Of a stretch of 64,000 bases of DNA, positions 25,596 through 34,375 are shown one piece after another (positions within the stretch are counted from its first letter, which is position 1; each line of letters opens with the position of its first letter). Under the pieces are notes generated by a model. It worked only from the letters and a program-made list of their open reading frames with translations, made no database searches and was not told the DNA's origin. The stretch is from Crossiella sp. SN42 (lineage in GTDB: Bacteria > Actinomycetota > Actinomycetes > Mycobacteriales > Pseudonocardiaceae). The stretch covers positions 1 to 64,000 of the forward strand of contig NZ_JAMHIV010000031.1 in NCBI RefSeq assembly GCF_023897065.1. Reading direction: 5' to 3'. The translations under genes were made by a program, and so were the position numbers.

Positions 25596-25632
25596 TGCCC
25601 GTCCTGTCCCGGAACAAGGAGGGGTGGCCGCT

Positions 25633-26850
25633 ATGACGGCTCCATCACTATCAGAGAACCCACGCCAAGATGACCGCGATGGGCTGATCGAACTGCTGCG
25701 AGTTGCCGACACGTGGGCTCAAGCGCGAGATTTCATCGTGCCGCTGGGCCTGCACACCAGCCGCCAGGCAGGGCGGCTGGAGATCGTGATCACCGCGCTG
25801 GATCCGAACATACCCGGTCCGACGTTGATCGCGGTGACCAGTCCGTCCTCCGCGGCCTTGTCGGTGATGGCGGGAGCGCGCAGGATCCGTTGGGTCGCCG
25901 CCGATCTGGTCGCCACGGCGACCGTGCTGGCCCAGGAAGGGCTCCGCCTCCGGGCTGCGCTGCGGCTACGCACTGGCCGAACGGGCGTTGGAGACCTACC
26001 ACGGTGTCGTTCCCGAAGCGGTGCCGAGCAAGGAAGTGCCGCTCTCGCATCGGTATGCGTTGGTGTGTGAGCGCTTCAAGTCAACTGGCGACGGCCCTCC
26101 CGTGGAAGCGCTGGTTCGGCTGGACTCGGTCAACGCGTTGCTGGCAGCGGAAATGAACGCCGCCGGTGTCGGCTGGAACTCAGCCAGGCATGAGCAGTTG
26201 CTGGGTGAACTACTGAACAAGCCGCGCAAACGCGACCCGTACCCGCGGCTGACCAAGCTCGATCGGGACATCGCGAAGGCGCTAGGGGCAACCAGAACCG
26301 AGTGGTGGCACCAGCTTCAGCAAAATCACCTCCACGACGATGCCGAGGCGATCGCCACCCGGGTGATCCAGCGGCTCAGCGTGGACAACCCCGCCACCAA
26401 GCTGATCATCCGGTGGTTGGAGCTGAAGTCGGTGGCACAGCACGGGTACGACTGGGCCGAGCGGTGGGTGGCCGACGGCAGGTGGTGGCCGGTGTTCCGG
26501 CCGTTCGGCACTGTCACGGGCCGGTGGGTCGCCGAAGGCGGCGCGATCGGGCTGCCGATCGAGCTGCGGCCCTGCGTGGTCGCCAGATCTGGCCGGACGC
26601 TGGTGCGAGCCAGGCTGGCTCAGCTGGAGGCGCGGATGTTGGCGCACCTGTCCGGGGACACCCAACTGATCCCCTTGTGTGGCCAGGACAACCTGTACCG
26701 GCGAGTGGCCGACCTTCACTGCACCGACGAAGGCGTCGTCAGGGCCTACCTGCAGGCCGCCCTCCGGGATGACCAGTCGTCCACGGGCCCGCGGGGTACG
26801 GCCGTCATGACCTCGTGGTTTCCCGATGCCATGCGGTACCTGGGGGCGAG
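25633..26850 (+). pseudogene. Family-A DNA polymerase-like gene, copy 1: frameshifted and 3'-truncated
   Basis: About 80% identical by eye to the intact gene at 42172-43815, including its leader. A +1 insertion near 25965 breaks the frame (reading ends ...RLRAALRLRTGRTG). The rest continues in the next frame from METYHGVVPEA. Similarity stops abruptly at about 26846-26850, after AMRYLG, where an excisionase tail begins. The remaining part contains the GTVTGRWVAEGGAIGLP region and motif A as RARLAQLEARMLAHLSGD, with Arg in place of the catalytic Asp, as in the other copy. Confidence 0.75.
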
Positions 26851-26981
26851 CCTGGCGGAAGATCGGCAAGCACGTCCGCTACGCCCCGGAGGACGTCCGG
26901 GCGTGGCTGGCCGCGATCAGCCACCGCGAACGGTCCGACAGTGCTCACCGGCCTCACGAGCCGGAGACAGAACAGGGATGA
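26847..26981 (+). pseudogene. Excisionase (Xis) C-terminal remnant
   Basis: In the frame ending with TGA at 26979-26981 the sequence reads RAWRKIGKHVRYAPEDVRAW then LAAISHRER, the C-terminal half of a MerR-like HTH_17 excisionase. The N-terminal helix-turn-helix is missing and the sequence abuts the truncated polymerase-like gene. The stop overlaps the ATG of the integrase (ATGA), the usual xis-int arrangement of actinomycete integrative elements. Confidence 0.6.
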
Positions 26982-28251
26982 CCTTGGCACACATACAAGA
27001 CCGTTGGTGGCGAGACAAGAAGGATCCGGCTACTGGCCAAGTACTGTTTGGCACCAACGGAAAGCCACTGCGCGAGAAGACGGAACGCTACGGGCTGGGC
27101 GACCGGCACCGGGTTCGCTACGAGGATCCCGACGGCCAGGAACGCTCCAAAAGCTTCCCCGACAACAACCTCGGCAAGGCCAAGGAGTTCAAGACCAAGG
27201 TCGAGAACGATCTCTTGGCCAGGACCTACCGATCACCGGACGCGGGGAAGGTCCGCGTGGACGCCTACGGTCCGAACTACCTCAAGGGCCGCTCCCTGGA
27301 CGAGTCGAGCCAACTCACCATCGGCGGTATGTTCAAACAGCACATCTATCCGTTCATGGGCCACAAGTACCTCGAGAACATCGACGCCGACGTTATCCGG
27401 GACTGGCTTGCCTGGGTGAACCACGAAGACGGCATCTCGGTCAACTTCCAGGCTCAGGTGTGGGCCGCGGCCTCGGCGATGATGGAAGCCGCCTTCGACG
27501 AAGGAAAAATCGCCAAGAATCCCTTCCACAGCAAGTCGATCTCAAAGCCCAAGCCGGTCAAGGAGAAGATCCGCCCCTGGTCTGGGGCGAAGATGCACAG
27601 CATCCAGGCCGCACTGCCTGCTCGGAGCATGATCGTCGTGCCGGTTGGCGCGGGCCTTGGCCTACGCCAAGGCGAGATCTTCGCCTTCTGTCCGGACGAC
27701 ATCGACCGCGAACTCATGGTGTACCACTGCAATCGGCAGCTCTTGACCAAGAACAGAGTCACATACTTCAAGCTGCCCAAGGGCCACAAGACCAGGAGCG
27801 TCCCGATTGGGATGGGCGTCCTGGAACAGGCTGACTGTCACATGGAGCTGTTCCCTCCGGTACGGGTGACTTTGCCGTGGGCAGAACGGGATGGCAAGGA
27901 AACCGAAACCGCCAACCTTCTCATCACCACCGCCAGCGGCAGTCCGTTGAACGGCACCACGTTCAACAAGGGCCACTGGAAGCGTGGGTTCGTCCGCTCA
28001 AGCCTGGACTACGGCCGCTTCCAGGACGGACTGACGCGCTACGGCACCTCTTCGCCTCGCACATGCTCGCCCGGGGCGTGAGCATCAAGGAGCTGGCGGA
28101 GTACCTCGGCCACGCCTCTGAGGCGTTCACCCTGCGCACCTACGCGCACCTCATGCCCTGCAGCCACCACCGCGCCCGGCTTGCCGCCGACGCCCTGTTC
28201 CCCCCGGCGACAGCACGAAAGCTGGCCCTGGCCGGGAACGTCGCGGCCTGA
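26978..28251 (+). pseudogene. Tyrosine recombinase (phage-type integrase), frameshifted
   Basis: Site-specific recombinase of the AICE/phage integrase type, ~424 codons. N-terminal SAM-like core-binding domain (TIGGMFKQHIYPFMGHKYLE) and catalytic domain with the first Arg in GLGLRQGEIFAF. The frame closes at 28081. The C-terminal catalytic box is in the next frame (LRHLFASHMLARG, KELAEYLGHASE, TLRTYAHLMP), supplying R, H and the nucleophile Tyr. Homologues read DGxHALRH, and the local sequence gacggactgacgcgct lacks a single base of that reading, so a 1-nt deletion near 28033 is the likely cause. The protein is probably inactive. Confidence 0.8.
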
Positions 28252-28351
28252 GGTGGGATGGATCGTGGACGTCGCCGTCGGTACCGGGTCTGGTCAGTCA
28301 CATACCGTTCCCCGTTGTCGGTTGATCGCGCGAAGGCCAGCAGCTACGTCC

Positions 28352-29134
28352 TCAAAGGACCGCAGCGAGCTTCGTCTTAACCGGACGGTGGATCAGATCG
28401 TCGTACCAGCGCAGCGCGTACTCCGGACACGAGACGCAGTGCAGGTGGTTGTGCCCGGCCATCGGCGGCGAATGAAGTGCTTGCTTGGACCAGGCCATCG
28501 AGTCCGAGCTGGCAATGTGCTGGGCCTCTTCGACGAGCGCCGTCGTCTTGAAACCGAAGGTGTGCAGGCGAATTCCAGCCTCGGCGAACTCGCGGATGAG
28601 GAGCTGGATGGGGATGCTCCGTTGCAGTCCGCACACCGAGCCGAGTCCCACGATGGGCTCGTCGGTCAGGTAGATTCCCTCGATTTCGTAGTAGCCCCAA
28701 CACCTTCTGCGCTGGGCCACGGTCCAGCCCTGAATCTCCGGCGCCACCAGGGCCACGCCGGCCAGTAGCTCCCGCATCCGTAGCACCGATGCCACGGTGG
28801 CCCGCATGTGGTCATCGATGCTGAGCCCGGTCTTGGCCAGCACCTCCCGTTCGCACATCCACGACTGTGGCGCGACCCAGGTCAGGCCGCCTACCTCCTC
28901 GACGTAACGGTGCACGGCATCGGCGTACTGCTCTGGGGTGGTTCGCCAACCGACGAACCTGCCAACCTCGGTGTAGGCGCCGGAGTCGAGCATCCACGGC
29001 CCAGTGGCACGGTGCAGGGTCTTGTGGCGGGCCAAGCGTTGGTATGAAACGCACAGCGGCACGTGGGCGAACTCCGGCCGCCACAACCAACTTCCCTCTG
29101 GTGCTCCGAGGTGGACCCGGACCAGGTCCCCCAC
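28352..29134 (-). CDS. DpdA-like tRNA-guanine transglycosylase-fold protein
   Basis: ~260-aa protein resembling the queuine tRNA-ribosyltransferase-like/DpdA group, which in phages and islands inserts 7-deazapurines into DNA. Visible hallmarks: GPWMLDSGAYTEVGRF, WVAPQSWMCE, VGLGSVCGLQR, GIRLHTFGFKTTALVEEA and SSDSMAWSKQA. A C-terminal Cys pair (CVSCPEYALRWYDDLI) may bind zinc. The start is uncertain: GTG at 29134 precedes the first conserved block, while an in-frame ATG at 29221 would add 29 residues; neither has a clear Shine-Dalgarno. It lies next to a broken integrase and an AbiV-type gene, consistent with island cargo. DNA modification is inferred; tRNA modification remains possible. Confidence 0.7.
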   Translation of the reverse strand: MGDLVRVHLGAPEGSWLWRPEFAHVPLCVSYQRLARHKTLHRATGPWMLDSGAYTEVGRFVGWRTTPEQYADAVHRYVEEVGGLTWVAPQSWMCEREVLAKTGLSIDDHMRATVASVLRMRELLAGVALVAPEIQGWTVAQRRRCWGYYEIEGIYLTDEPIVGLGSVCGLQRSIPIQLLIREFAEAGIRLHTFGFKTTALVEEAQHIASSDSMAWSKQALHSPPMAGHNHLHCVSCPEYALRWYDDLIHRPVKTKLAAVL

Positions 29135-29418
29135 CGCCGGCTGTGTCTGTCGGGCGGCGCGGACCGCGCTGAAGCCGGACCGCTGGCCGACGCTCACACC
29201 TACAAGCTTGTTGGAAAACATGCAGTTGATCGTGGACGGCGCGTCGAACTGGACCGCTCCTCTTACCTGGCCACGCTGCACCAACGATGTGCCGACCAAC
29301 GTTTCAAGGCTGCATGGTCGCCATCGGCCAGTCCTTTCAGAAACTCAACTAAGCGCTAGTCGGCGTTCAGTGTCCTGTGAGCGACAGGGACCGGTATTGC
29401 CCACCGTCAACGCTGCGC

Positions 29419-30189
29419 TCAGACGTCGGCCGCCGGACCGGAGTCTTTTCGCAGTTCCTCGATATCGGACACCATGTGCAGCAGCTCTCGGGTCTGCGCC
29501 TCGTAGCCGAGCTGGCCCAGCGTCGCGAACACGTCGAGCTCAGCGTCGTCCGGCAACCGCAGGCGGTAACTGTCGTTGCGCAGAATCGTGCCACCTGCGT
29601 CCGCGACATCTTGCTGCCCTTTTGCCTCGATGTGATCAGCGAGCCGCAACTGCCAGCCGATCTGGTGCACGGCAGCCAGGACACCCCGAACGGCCTCCTC
29701 GTCCTGGGCATCGCTCGGGCGGTGAATGTTGCCGGTCGCGGGGTCGACATCCACGTAGAAGCCGCGCTGCTTGTGCTCGTCGTCCTCTTTGGCCCAGGTT
29801 TCCAGCGTTTCCAGGTAGACATCCGTCTCCCCGAGCAGCAGCTCGTGTGGCTGGGGCGGGTTGGTGGCGAACCAGTGCTGTTCCCGCACGAGGAAGTCAC
29901 GCACGGCCATCAACTTCAGCCGGTGGTTCGACCACAGGTTGCGCAAGCCCGCATTGACGAACGGCTCGCCTTCCGGGCAGAAGGCGATCGCCACTCGGCG
30001 CTCGTGGATGGCGATCGCCTTGCCCGACTCCTCCAGGCCCAGGATCGCCAGGGAACGCGCCAGGCCGACCTTCCCGCTCTTCAGCAGCAGCTCGGCGGCG
30101 CTCAGTAGTTGGTCGGCGTTGGCCAGCACCAAGTCGTACAGCATCCGCACCTGCTGCGGTTCCAGGTCGGGCAAGCGCGGACGTGCCAC
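29419..30189 (-). CDS. AbiV-family abortive infection (HEPN-like) protein
   Basis: 256-aa all-helical protein resembling the AbiV family: ANADQLLSAAELLLKSGKVG then RSLAILGLEESGKAIAIH, where the EE.GKA motif is characteristic. AbiV in lactococci blocks phage late translation; actinomycete homologues are annotated by similarity only. GTG start at 30189 with GGAGGTGGTGAC upstream. Its position behind a DpdA-like gene and integrase remnant suggests a small defence cluster. The functional claim is inference; the fold assignment is moderately sure. Confidence 0.7.
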   Translation of the reverse strand: MARPRLPDLEPQQVRMLYDLVLANADQLLSAAELLLKSGKVGLARSLAILGLEESGKAIAIHERRVAIAFCPEGEPFVNAGLRNLWSNHRLKLMAVRDFLVREQHWFATNPPQPHELLLGETDVYLETLETWAKEDDEHKQRGFYVDVDPATGNIHRPSDAQDEEAVRGVLAAVHQIGWQLRLADHIEAKGQQDVADAGGTILRNDSYRLRLPDDAELDVFATLGQLGYEAQTRELLHMVSDIEELRKDSGPAADV

Positions 30190-30424
30190 GTCACCACCTC
30201 CGCGGAGTCCAGTGGCACCAGCGTGCGCCGTTGTGGCTCTGGCCGCAATCCGCAGCCACGGTTCCTCTCACAGGAACGGCAGGTCGGGCGAGATGTGCAG
30301 AGCAAGGCTGATCAAGGAGTGGATGCGGGTGACCAACGGGCTGGTAGAGGCGGTAGTTGCCGCCGGTGCGTTCGGCCAGGGTGAGGCGCGGACAACGCGA
30401 AGCGCACAGCCCACTTTCTTTCGA

Positions 30425-30441
30425 TACAGAGCTGCACTGTA
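30425..30441. promoter_or_regulatory. Probable TetR operator
   Basis: TACAGAGCTGCACTGTA, a 17-bp pseudo-palindrome (TACAG.GC.GC.CTGTA), 12 nt upstream of the tetR start. Suited to autoregulation. Confidence 0.5.
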
Positions 30442-30452
30442 TTGTAACGAGT

Positions 30453-31070
30453 ATGGGAACCGATGACCGTGCTCCTGGCCGTCCGCGGAGCAAGGAAGCC
30501 GATGCGGCGATCCTGGGCGCCGCGCTGGAACTGTTGATCGAGCGCGGCGCGGAGGCGACCAGCATCGAGCAGGTCGCCCGGCGGGCCGGGGTCACCCGGG
30601 CCACCGTCTACCGGCGGTTCCCGGACAAGACCCGGCTCCTGATCGCCACGGTCGAGGCCGCCTACGGCAATCCTCCACAGAGCCCGGAAATCCGCGACGT
30701 CGAGCAGTTGGTGGCCGGGTGGGTTCTCGTCCTCACCGACCCACGCCAACGCCGCCTCCTGCGCCGCCTCTACGGGGCGATCGAGGACAACCCGGAACTC
30801 GCCAGCGCCTACCACGACCAGTTCGGCCGGCACCGCGACCAAGCCCGCCGGGACGTGCTCGAACGCGCCCGCGACCGCGGACAACTGCCCGCCGACAGCA
30901 ATCTGGACATCCTGCTGGACGTGCTCACCGGTGCGGTTTGGCAACACCTGGCCGTCCGGCCGGACACCGGCACGGCCGATGAGGTCGAGCAGTTCCTGCG
31001 CGCCGTGCTTCACCAGATCGGCTACCGGCCCGGCGCAGATCGGCGACAACCCGTCAAGGGCAACCAGTAA
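30453..31070 (+). CDS. TetR-family transcriptional regulator
   Basis: 205-aa TetR regulator. N-terminal HTH (AAILGAALELLIERGAEATS, VARRAGVTRATVYRRFPDK) and helical ligand-binding domain with a TetR_C-like end (LLDVLTGAVWQHL). The ATG at 30453 is preceded by a palindromic TACAG-CTGTA site, so autorepression is likely. It is followed 28 nt later by a small membrane protein gene in the same direction, which is the probable regulated target. Confidence 0.92.
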   Translation: MGTDDRAPGRPRSKEADAAILGAALELLIERGAEATSIEQVARRAGVTRATVYRRFPDKTRLLIATVEAAYGNPPQSPEIRDVEQLVAGWVLVLTDPRQRRLLRRLYGAIEDNPELASAYHDQFGRHRDQARRDVLERARDRGQLPADSNLDILLDVLTGAVWQHLAVRPDTGTADEVEQFLRAVLHQIGYRPGADRRQPVKGNQ

Positions 31071-31098
31071 CCCCGCGCACCCGAGGACAAGGAGCACC

Positions 31099-31557
31099 GT
31101 GTCAACCGCCACCGTCGAAGCGCAGAAGCGCACTCGGGCCTTCGCCCGTGTCATCGGCCCCTACGTCGCGACCTTCACCACCATCTACGCCATCCGCCTG
31201 CCCGAAGGGCTGGACATCGTCAACAACCTGTTCGCCCAGCCCGCCCTGGTACTGCTACTCGGCGCCCTCATGCTCGGTGCCGGACTGGTCATCATCGGCG
31301 GTCACCGCAGTTGGCGCGGACCGCTCGCGGTCACCGTGTCACTGTTCGGCTGGTTCGTCGCCCTGCGGGGCTTCCTCTTGATCGTCGCCCCCTTGACGGT
31401 CGAGTCGGGCGCCGAAACCACCATGCTCTCGCCAACCGGAGTGGTCCTGGCCCGCATCTTCTTCGGCACCCTGGCCGTGACAGGCCTGCTGCTCACCTAC
31501 GCCGGGTGGTTCACCACACCAACCACCCCAAAGCCAACAGCAACCGCGACCCCGTGA
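31099..31557 (+). CDS. Small integral membrane protein, unknown function
   Basis: 152-aa protein with four predicted membrane segments (VATFTTIYAIRLP region; ALVLLLGALMLGAGLVIIGG; PLAVTVSLFGWFVALRGFLL; ARIFFGTLAVTGLLLTYAGW). GTG start with AAGGAG 4-5 nt upstream. No enzymatic motif seen. Co-directional with and close to tetR, so likely part of a two-gene operon. It could be a small transporter or stress membrane protein; no family is recognised. Confidence 0.8.
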   Translation: MSTATVEAQKRTRAFARVIGPYVATFTTIYAIRLPEGLDIVNNLFAQPALVLLLGALMLGAGLVIIGGHRSWRGPLAVTVSLFGWFVALRGFLLIVAPLTVESGAETTMLSPTGVVLARIFFGTLAVTGLLLTYAGWFTTPTTPKPTATATP

Positions 31558-31707
31558 CCGCCACCGCAACCGATCAACTGATCCCGGCCAGGTTCCACCG
31601 ACACAAGCCTCATGCGTCTATTGCCGCTGAAGCCTGTCTGGCCGCGCCGCTCCGATATTGGGCCCGCTGATCCGTCCGGCCGGTCCCCGCCGTGGACGGA
31701 GGTCGAC

Positions 31708-31822
31708 ATGGCGTCAGCACGCCGAGGCCGCGGTGGCCTGCCCGCGGCGATCGAGCCCATGCTCGCCAGCCCCGACGGCGGCACGCTCGTCGATGACCCG
31801 CGGTTCGCCTACGAGTTCAACC
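31708..31822 (+). pseudogene. 5' fragment resembling ATP-dependent DNA ligase
   Basis: ATG at 31708 with GGAGG upstream, then LPAAIEPMLAS and LVDDPRFAYEF. This matches the N-terminal block of LigC/LigD-type ligases, just before the catalytic KWDG lysine. The similarity ends there and the frame runs into unrelated sequence. If the identification is right, this is a truncated relic of one exchange. Confidence 0.4.
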
Positions 31823-32420
31823 GGCGAACGAGCTCCCCCGCATCTTCCGGGCGCACTTCGACGGCGTCGAGCACCTGGGCGAGACCAGCGATACCGCCAC
31901 CATCCGGCAGGCACACTGACTTCATCGGCCCCGCGCCCTGTCGAGCTGACCTATTAACCGCGCATCAGCCAGGCGATGTCGCGCAGCTCCCACACCTCGG
32001 GCTCGGCCGGGTCACCCACAGCGCGGCCGAGGGTGAGGCGAGCAGGATGTCCACGACCAGCCCGGTCCTGCCGCGTCCGGCGCGCCGGTGCCCGATGCGG
32101 CCACCGGTGCGCGGCCGGGCCCGTCGCTACCCCTCCGACACCCGCGACGCGGAGTGGCGGCTGATCGAGCCGAGATCGCGTGGTCCGATACCAGGTACTC
32201 GTGCAGGAACTGACCGAGTCATCGACCCCAGGCTGAGGCTGTGGACTTCTTGGCACGGGAACGAGAGGGCTCTCGCGCGGGTGCGGGAGAGTACTTGGCG
32301 GCGGTGGCGGATCTGCAACCGCCGCTGGGCTGATCACCCGCCGAGCGTGTGCGGGGCTTGGGTGGGCCGCGGCGGCTGCGCACTGTGCCGCCGCGGCGTT
32401 GGACCGGGCCACGCGAGTGG
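31823..32420. other. Debris region with gene fragments
   Basis: About 600 bp without an intact gene. It contains the transposase N-terminal fragment at 32094 and, on the minus strand near 31955-32015, a short C-terminus-like string ending WELRDIAWLMRG. No complete frame is convincing. Confidence 0.5.
32094..32172 (+). pseudogene. Transposase N-terminal fragment (IS5/IS4 type)
   Basis: Reads RARRYPSDTRDAEWRLIEP, the characteristic N-terminus of IS5-type transposases (RRYPSDxTDAEWxLIEP). Nothing downstream continues it, so it is a relic. Confidence 0.55.
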
Positions 32421-32642
32421 TCAAGCTTCGACGCAGAGGTCCACATCGAAGACGCTGATGGTCACGGTGGTGCCCAGCGGGCCGGGAGGGCCCTCGCAGT
32501 TGCCGAGAGGGGGCTGGGCCAGGGCGGTGCCGGCGCCGGCGAGCATCAGCAGCCCACTGGCCAGGCCTGCCACACAGACCGCGGCCAGACGTTGATGCAG
32601 CCTGCGGTGTGTCTGCCGGGTGGGAGCAACGGTGTTGTCCAT
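32421..32642 (-). CDS. Small secreted protein, unknown function
   Basis: 73-aa precursor. ATG at 32642 with AGGAG 7 nt upstream. Signal peptide (RLAAVCVAGLASGLLMLAGA ending GTALAQ), leaving a mature peptide of about 30 residues, PPLGNCEGPPGPLG and TVTISVFDVDLCVEA, whose two Cys could form a disulfide. The upstream region is unusually AT-rich for this genome (32715-32760). No homologous family recognised. Confidence 0.65.
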   Translation of the reverse strand: MDNTVAPTRQTHRRLHQRLAAVCVAGLASGLLMLAGAGTALAQPPLGNCEGPPGPLGTTVTISVFDVDLCVEA

Positions 32643-32966
32643 GAGCTGTCTCCTGTTCTCGTTTGTGGTGGTTGTCGGTGTCCGCCCTCGGGGAGCCGCT
32701 CGGACACCACCCATTAGATGCCGATCAGTCCAGTTGATTAGTACAATTGGCCTAGCTGTGACGTGAGTGGGTGACCATCTGTGACTTTCCCGATTGGCTG
32801 TGTGACGGCACTTCTGGGTTGCCAGGAATGGGCGGCGGGACTGGTCCGGGCGCCCAGGACGAGGTTCTCGAAGTCGCAGAACAGGGCGGTCGGTCCCTCG
32901 TCAGGCGATGGCCCAGCCGGTCGGGGTCGTGGCGGTTCGGCTGACGGTGGGTGGCATGGTCGCGGG

Positions 32967-33440
32967 TCAGCCTCGCCGCTGCTGGGTCATGCGGAGCCGG
33001 TAGGACTGGTCGCCGGTGTCGATGATGTGGGCGTTGAAGGTGACGCGCTCGACGATGGCGTTGCAGAGCCGCTGGTCGATGAAGGTCTTGCCCCATTCCC
33101 CGAAGGGCGAGTTGGAGGCGACCGCGAGGGCGAGGCGTTTCTCGGGGTCGGTGAAGATCTGGAACAGCAGCTTGGCTCCGGCCTTGTCCAGTTCCAGATA
33201 TCCGAACTCGTCCAGGCATAGCAGGTCGACCTGGCCGTAGCGGTTGAGGACCTTGGTCAGCTGACGCTCGTCGGCGGCCTCGGCCAGCTCGTTGACCAGG
33301 TTCGCGGTGGCGGTGTAGCGGACCTTGTAACCGGCCTCGGCGACGGCAGTGCCGATCCCGATGAGCAGGTAGCTCTTGCCGGTCCCGGAGTCGCCGATCA
33401 GGCAGAGCGGGTGTCCAGCGGCGACCCAGCCGGGTTCGGT
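32967..33440 (-). pseudogene. IstB-type ATPase of an IS21-family element, 5'-truncated
   Basis: Walker A in LCLIGDSGTGKSYLL, Walker B in VDLLCLDEFGYLEL, sensor ASNSPFGEWGKTF and the terminal FNAHIIDTGDQSYRLR are all IstB. The usual ~75-residue N-terminal part is missing: upstream of TEPGWVAAGH the sequence changes to unrelated codons and a hairpin. No istA is present. The open frame can be drawn up to 33533 but its first ~30 codons are not IstB. Confidence 0.8.
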
Positions 33441-33487
33441 GAGGGTGTGGATCCGGTGCCCGGCCAGCGCCCCACCGCATCGGTCCC

Positions 33488-33529
33488 ACCTGATTCCCGA
33501 AGAAGGAAGGACACCTTCGGGAATCAGGT
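33488..33529. repeat. Long perfect inverted repeat
   Basis: A 15-bp perfect stem (33488-33502 with 33515-33529) and 12-nt purine-rich loop at the truncated end of the IstB remnant. Could be a terminator or the end of an inserted element; no T-tract follows immediately. Confidence 0.6.
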
Positions 33530-33727
33530 TCACGCTAACGAGTTGCCGTCAAGGCTGATTTTTTCGCGTCATCTCCGGTAACCCTAGGTAATCACGAAGT
33601 CACACTTCGGACGACCGGGGTCACCCATTTTTTACTTCTGCGTGTTTCCGCTACGAGCTACTGTCGAAGTCGTTTTCCGATCCTCCCGTCGGTAGACCTT
33701 CGTCACTAGTCGAGCTTGGAGATTGTC

Positions 33728-34252
33728 ATGCGCGGAATTCCTTTCCTCGGCATGCTGTTCGCGTTGCTCATGTTGAACACAGTGGCGCCGGTGGCCCAGG
33801 CCTCCCCCGAACTCGCCGTTGTCCAATGTGTCGCGGGCGGCAGCAGTGCCTACAGTCCGGGACTGACGATGACCGCAAGACCGATCGACATCACCGGCGA
33901 AGGGACCTTCAACACCTGTCTCGGCGATTCCGCGGTCTCGGGCGGCACGTACACCTTCACCGCCCACAGTGACAGCCTGGCCTGCACCCTGGGTGACGCC
34001 ACCTCGACCGTCAAGATCAACTGGCTGCCGCTCAACGTGACCAGTACTGTTGATCTCGCGATCGCGAGATCCGTGCGTCCGGGCGGCGAGACTGCCGCCG
34101 TGATCACCGGGACCATCACCGCGGGTCGATATGTCGGCGCGAGCTATACCAGTCTGGCGGTAATTGTCAATCCCGCGGCAGGGGCCTGCCTTTCGGATCC
34201 CGGCGTGGTCAGTTCCACCGGAACCGGCACCATCACGATTCTCAAGGCCTGA
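33728..34252 (+). CDS. Secreted protein of unknown function
   Basis: 174-aa exported protein. ATG at 33728 after GGAG; signal peptide (FLGMLFALLMLNTVAPVAQA, mature start near SPELAV). The mature domain is rich in Gly, Ser and Thr with beta-strand character and four Cys (VVQCVAGG, FNTCLGDS, LACTLGD, GACLSD) that could form two disulfides. Actinomycetes carry many such small secreted proteins with no assigned role. It precedes the KAS III gene by 123 nt and is probably separately transcribed. Confidence 0.75.
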   Translation: MRGIPFLGMLFALLMLNTVAPVAQASPELAVVQCVAGGSSAYSPGLTMTARPIDITGEGTFNTCLGDSAVSGGTYTFTAHSDSLACTLGDATSTVKINWLPLNVTSTVDLAIARSVRPGGETAAVITGTITAGRYVGASYTSLAVIVNPAAGACLSDPGVVSSTGTGTITILKA

Positions 34253-34375
34253 GCCGGAAAGGTTTTTTCGGCTGATTGGAAAGCATTGCCGGATGGGGCC
34301 GCATTTCACCGTGATGCTCCTCCCTATCGCGTCGACCGCGTGGGCGCACCTGCGTGATATGTGCATGGAGGCTCT

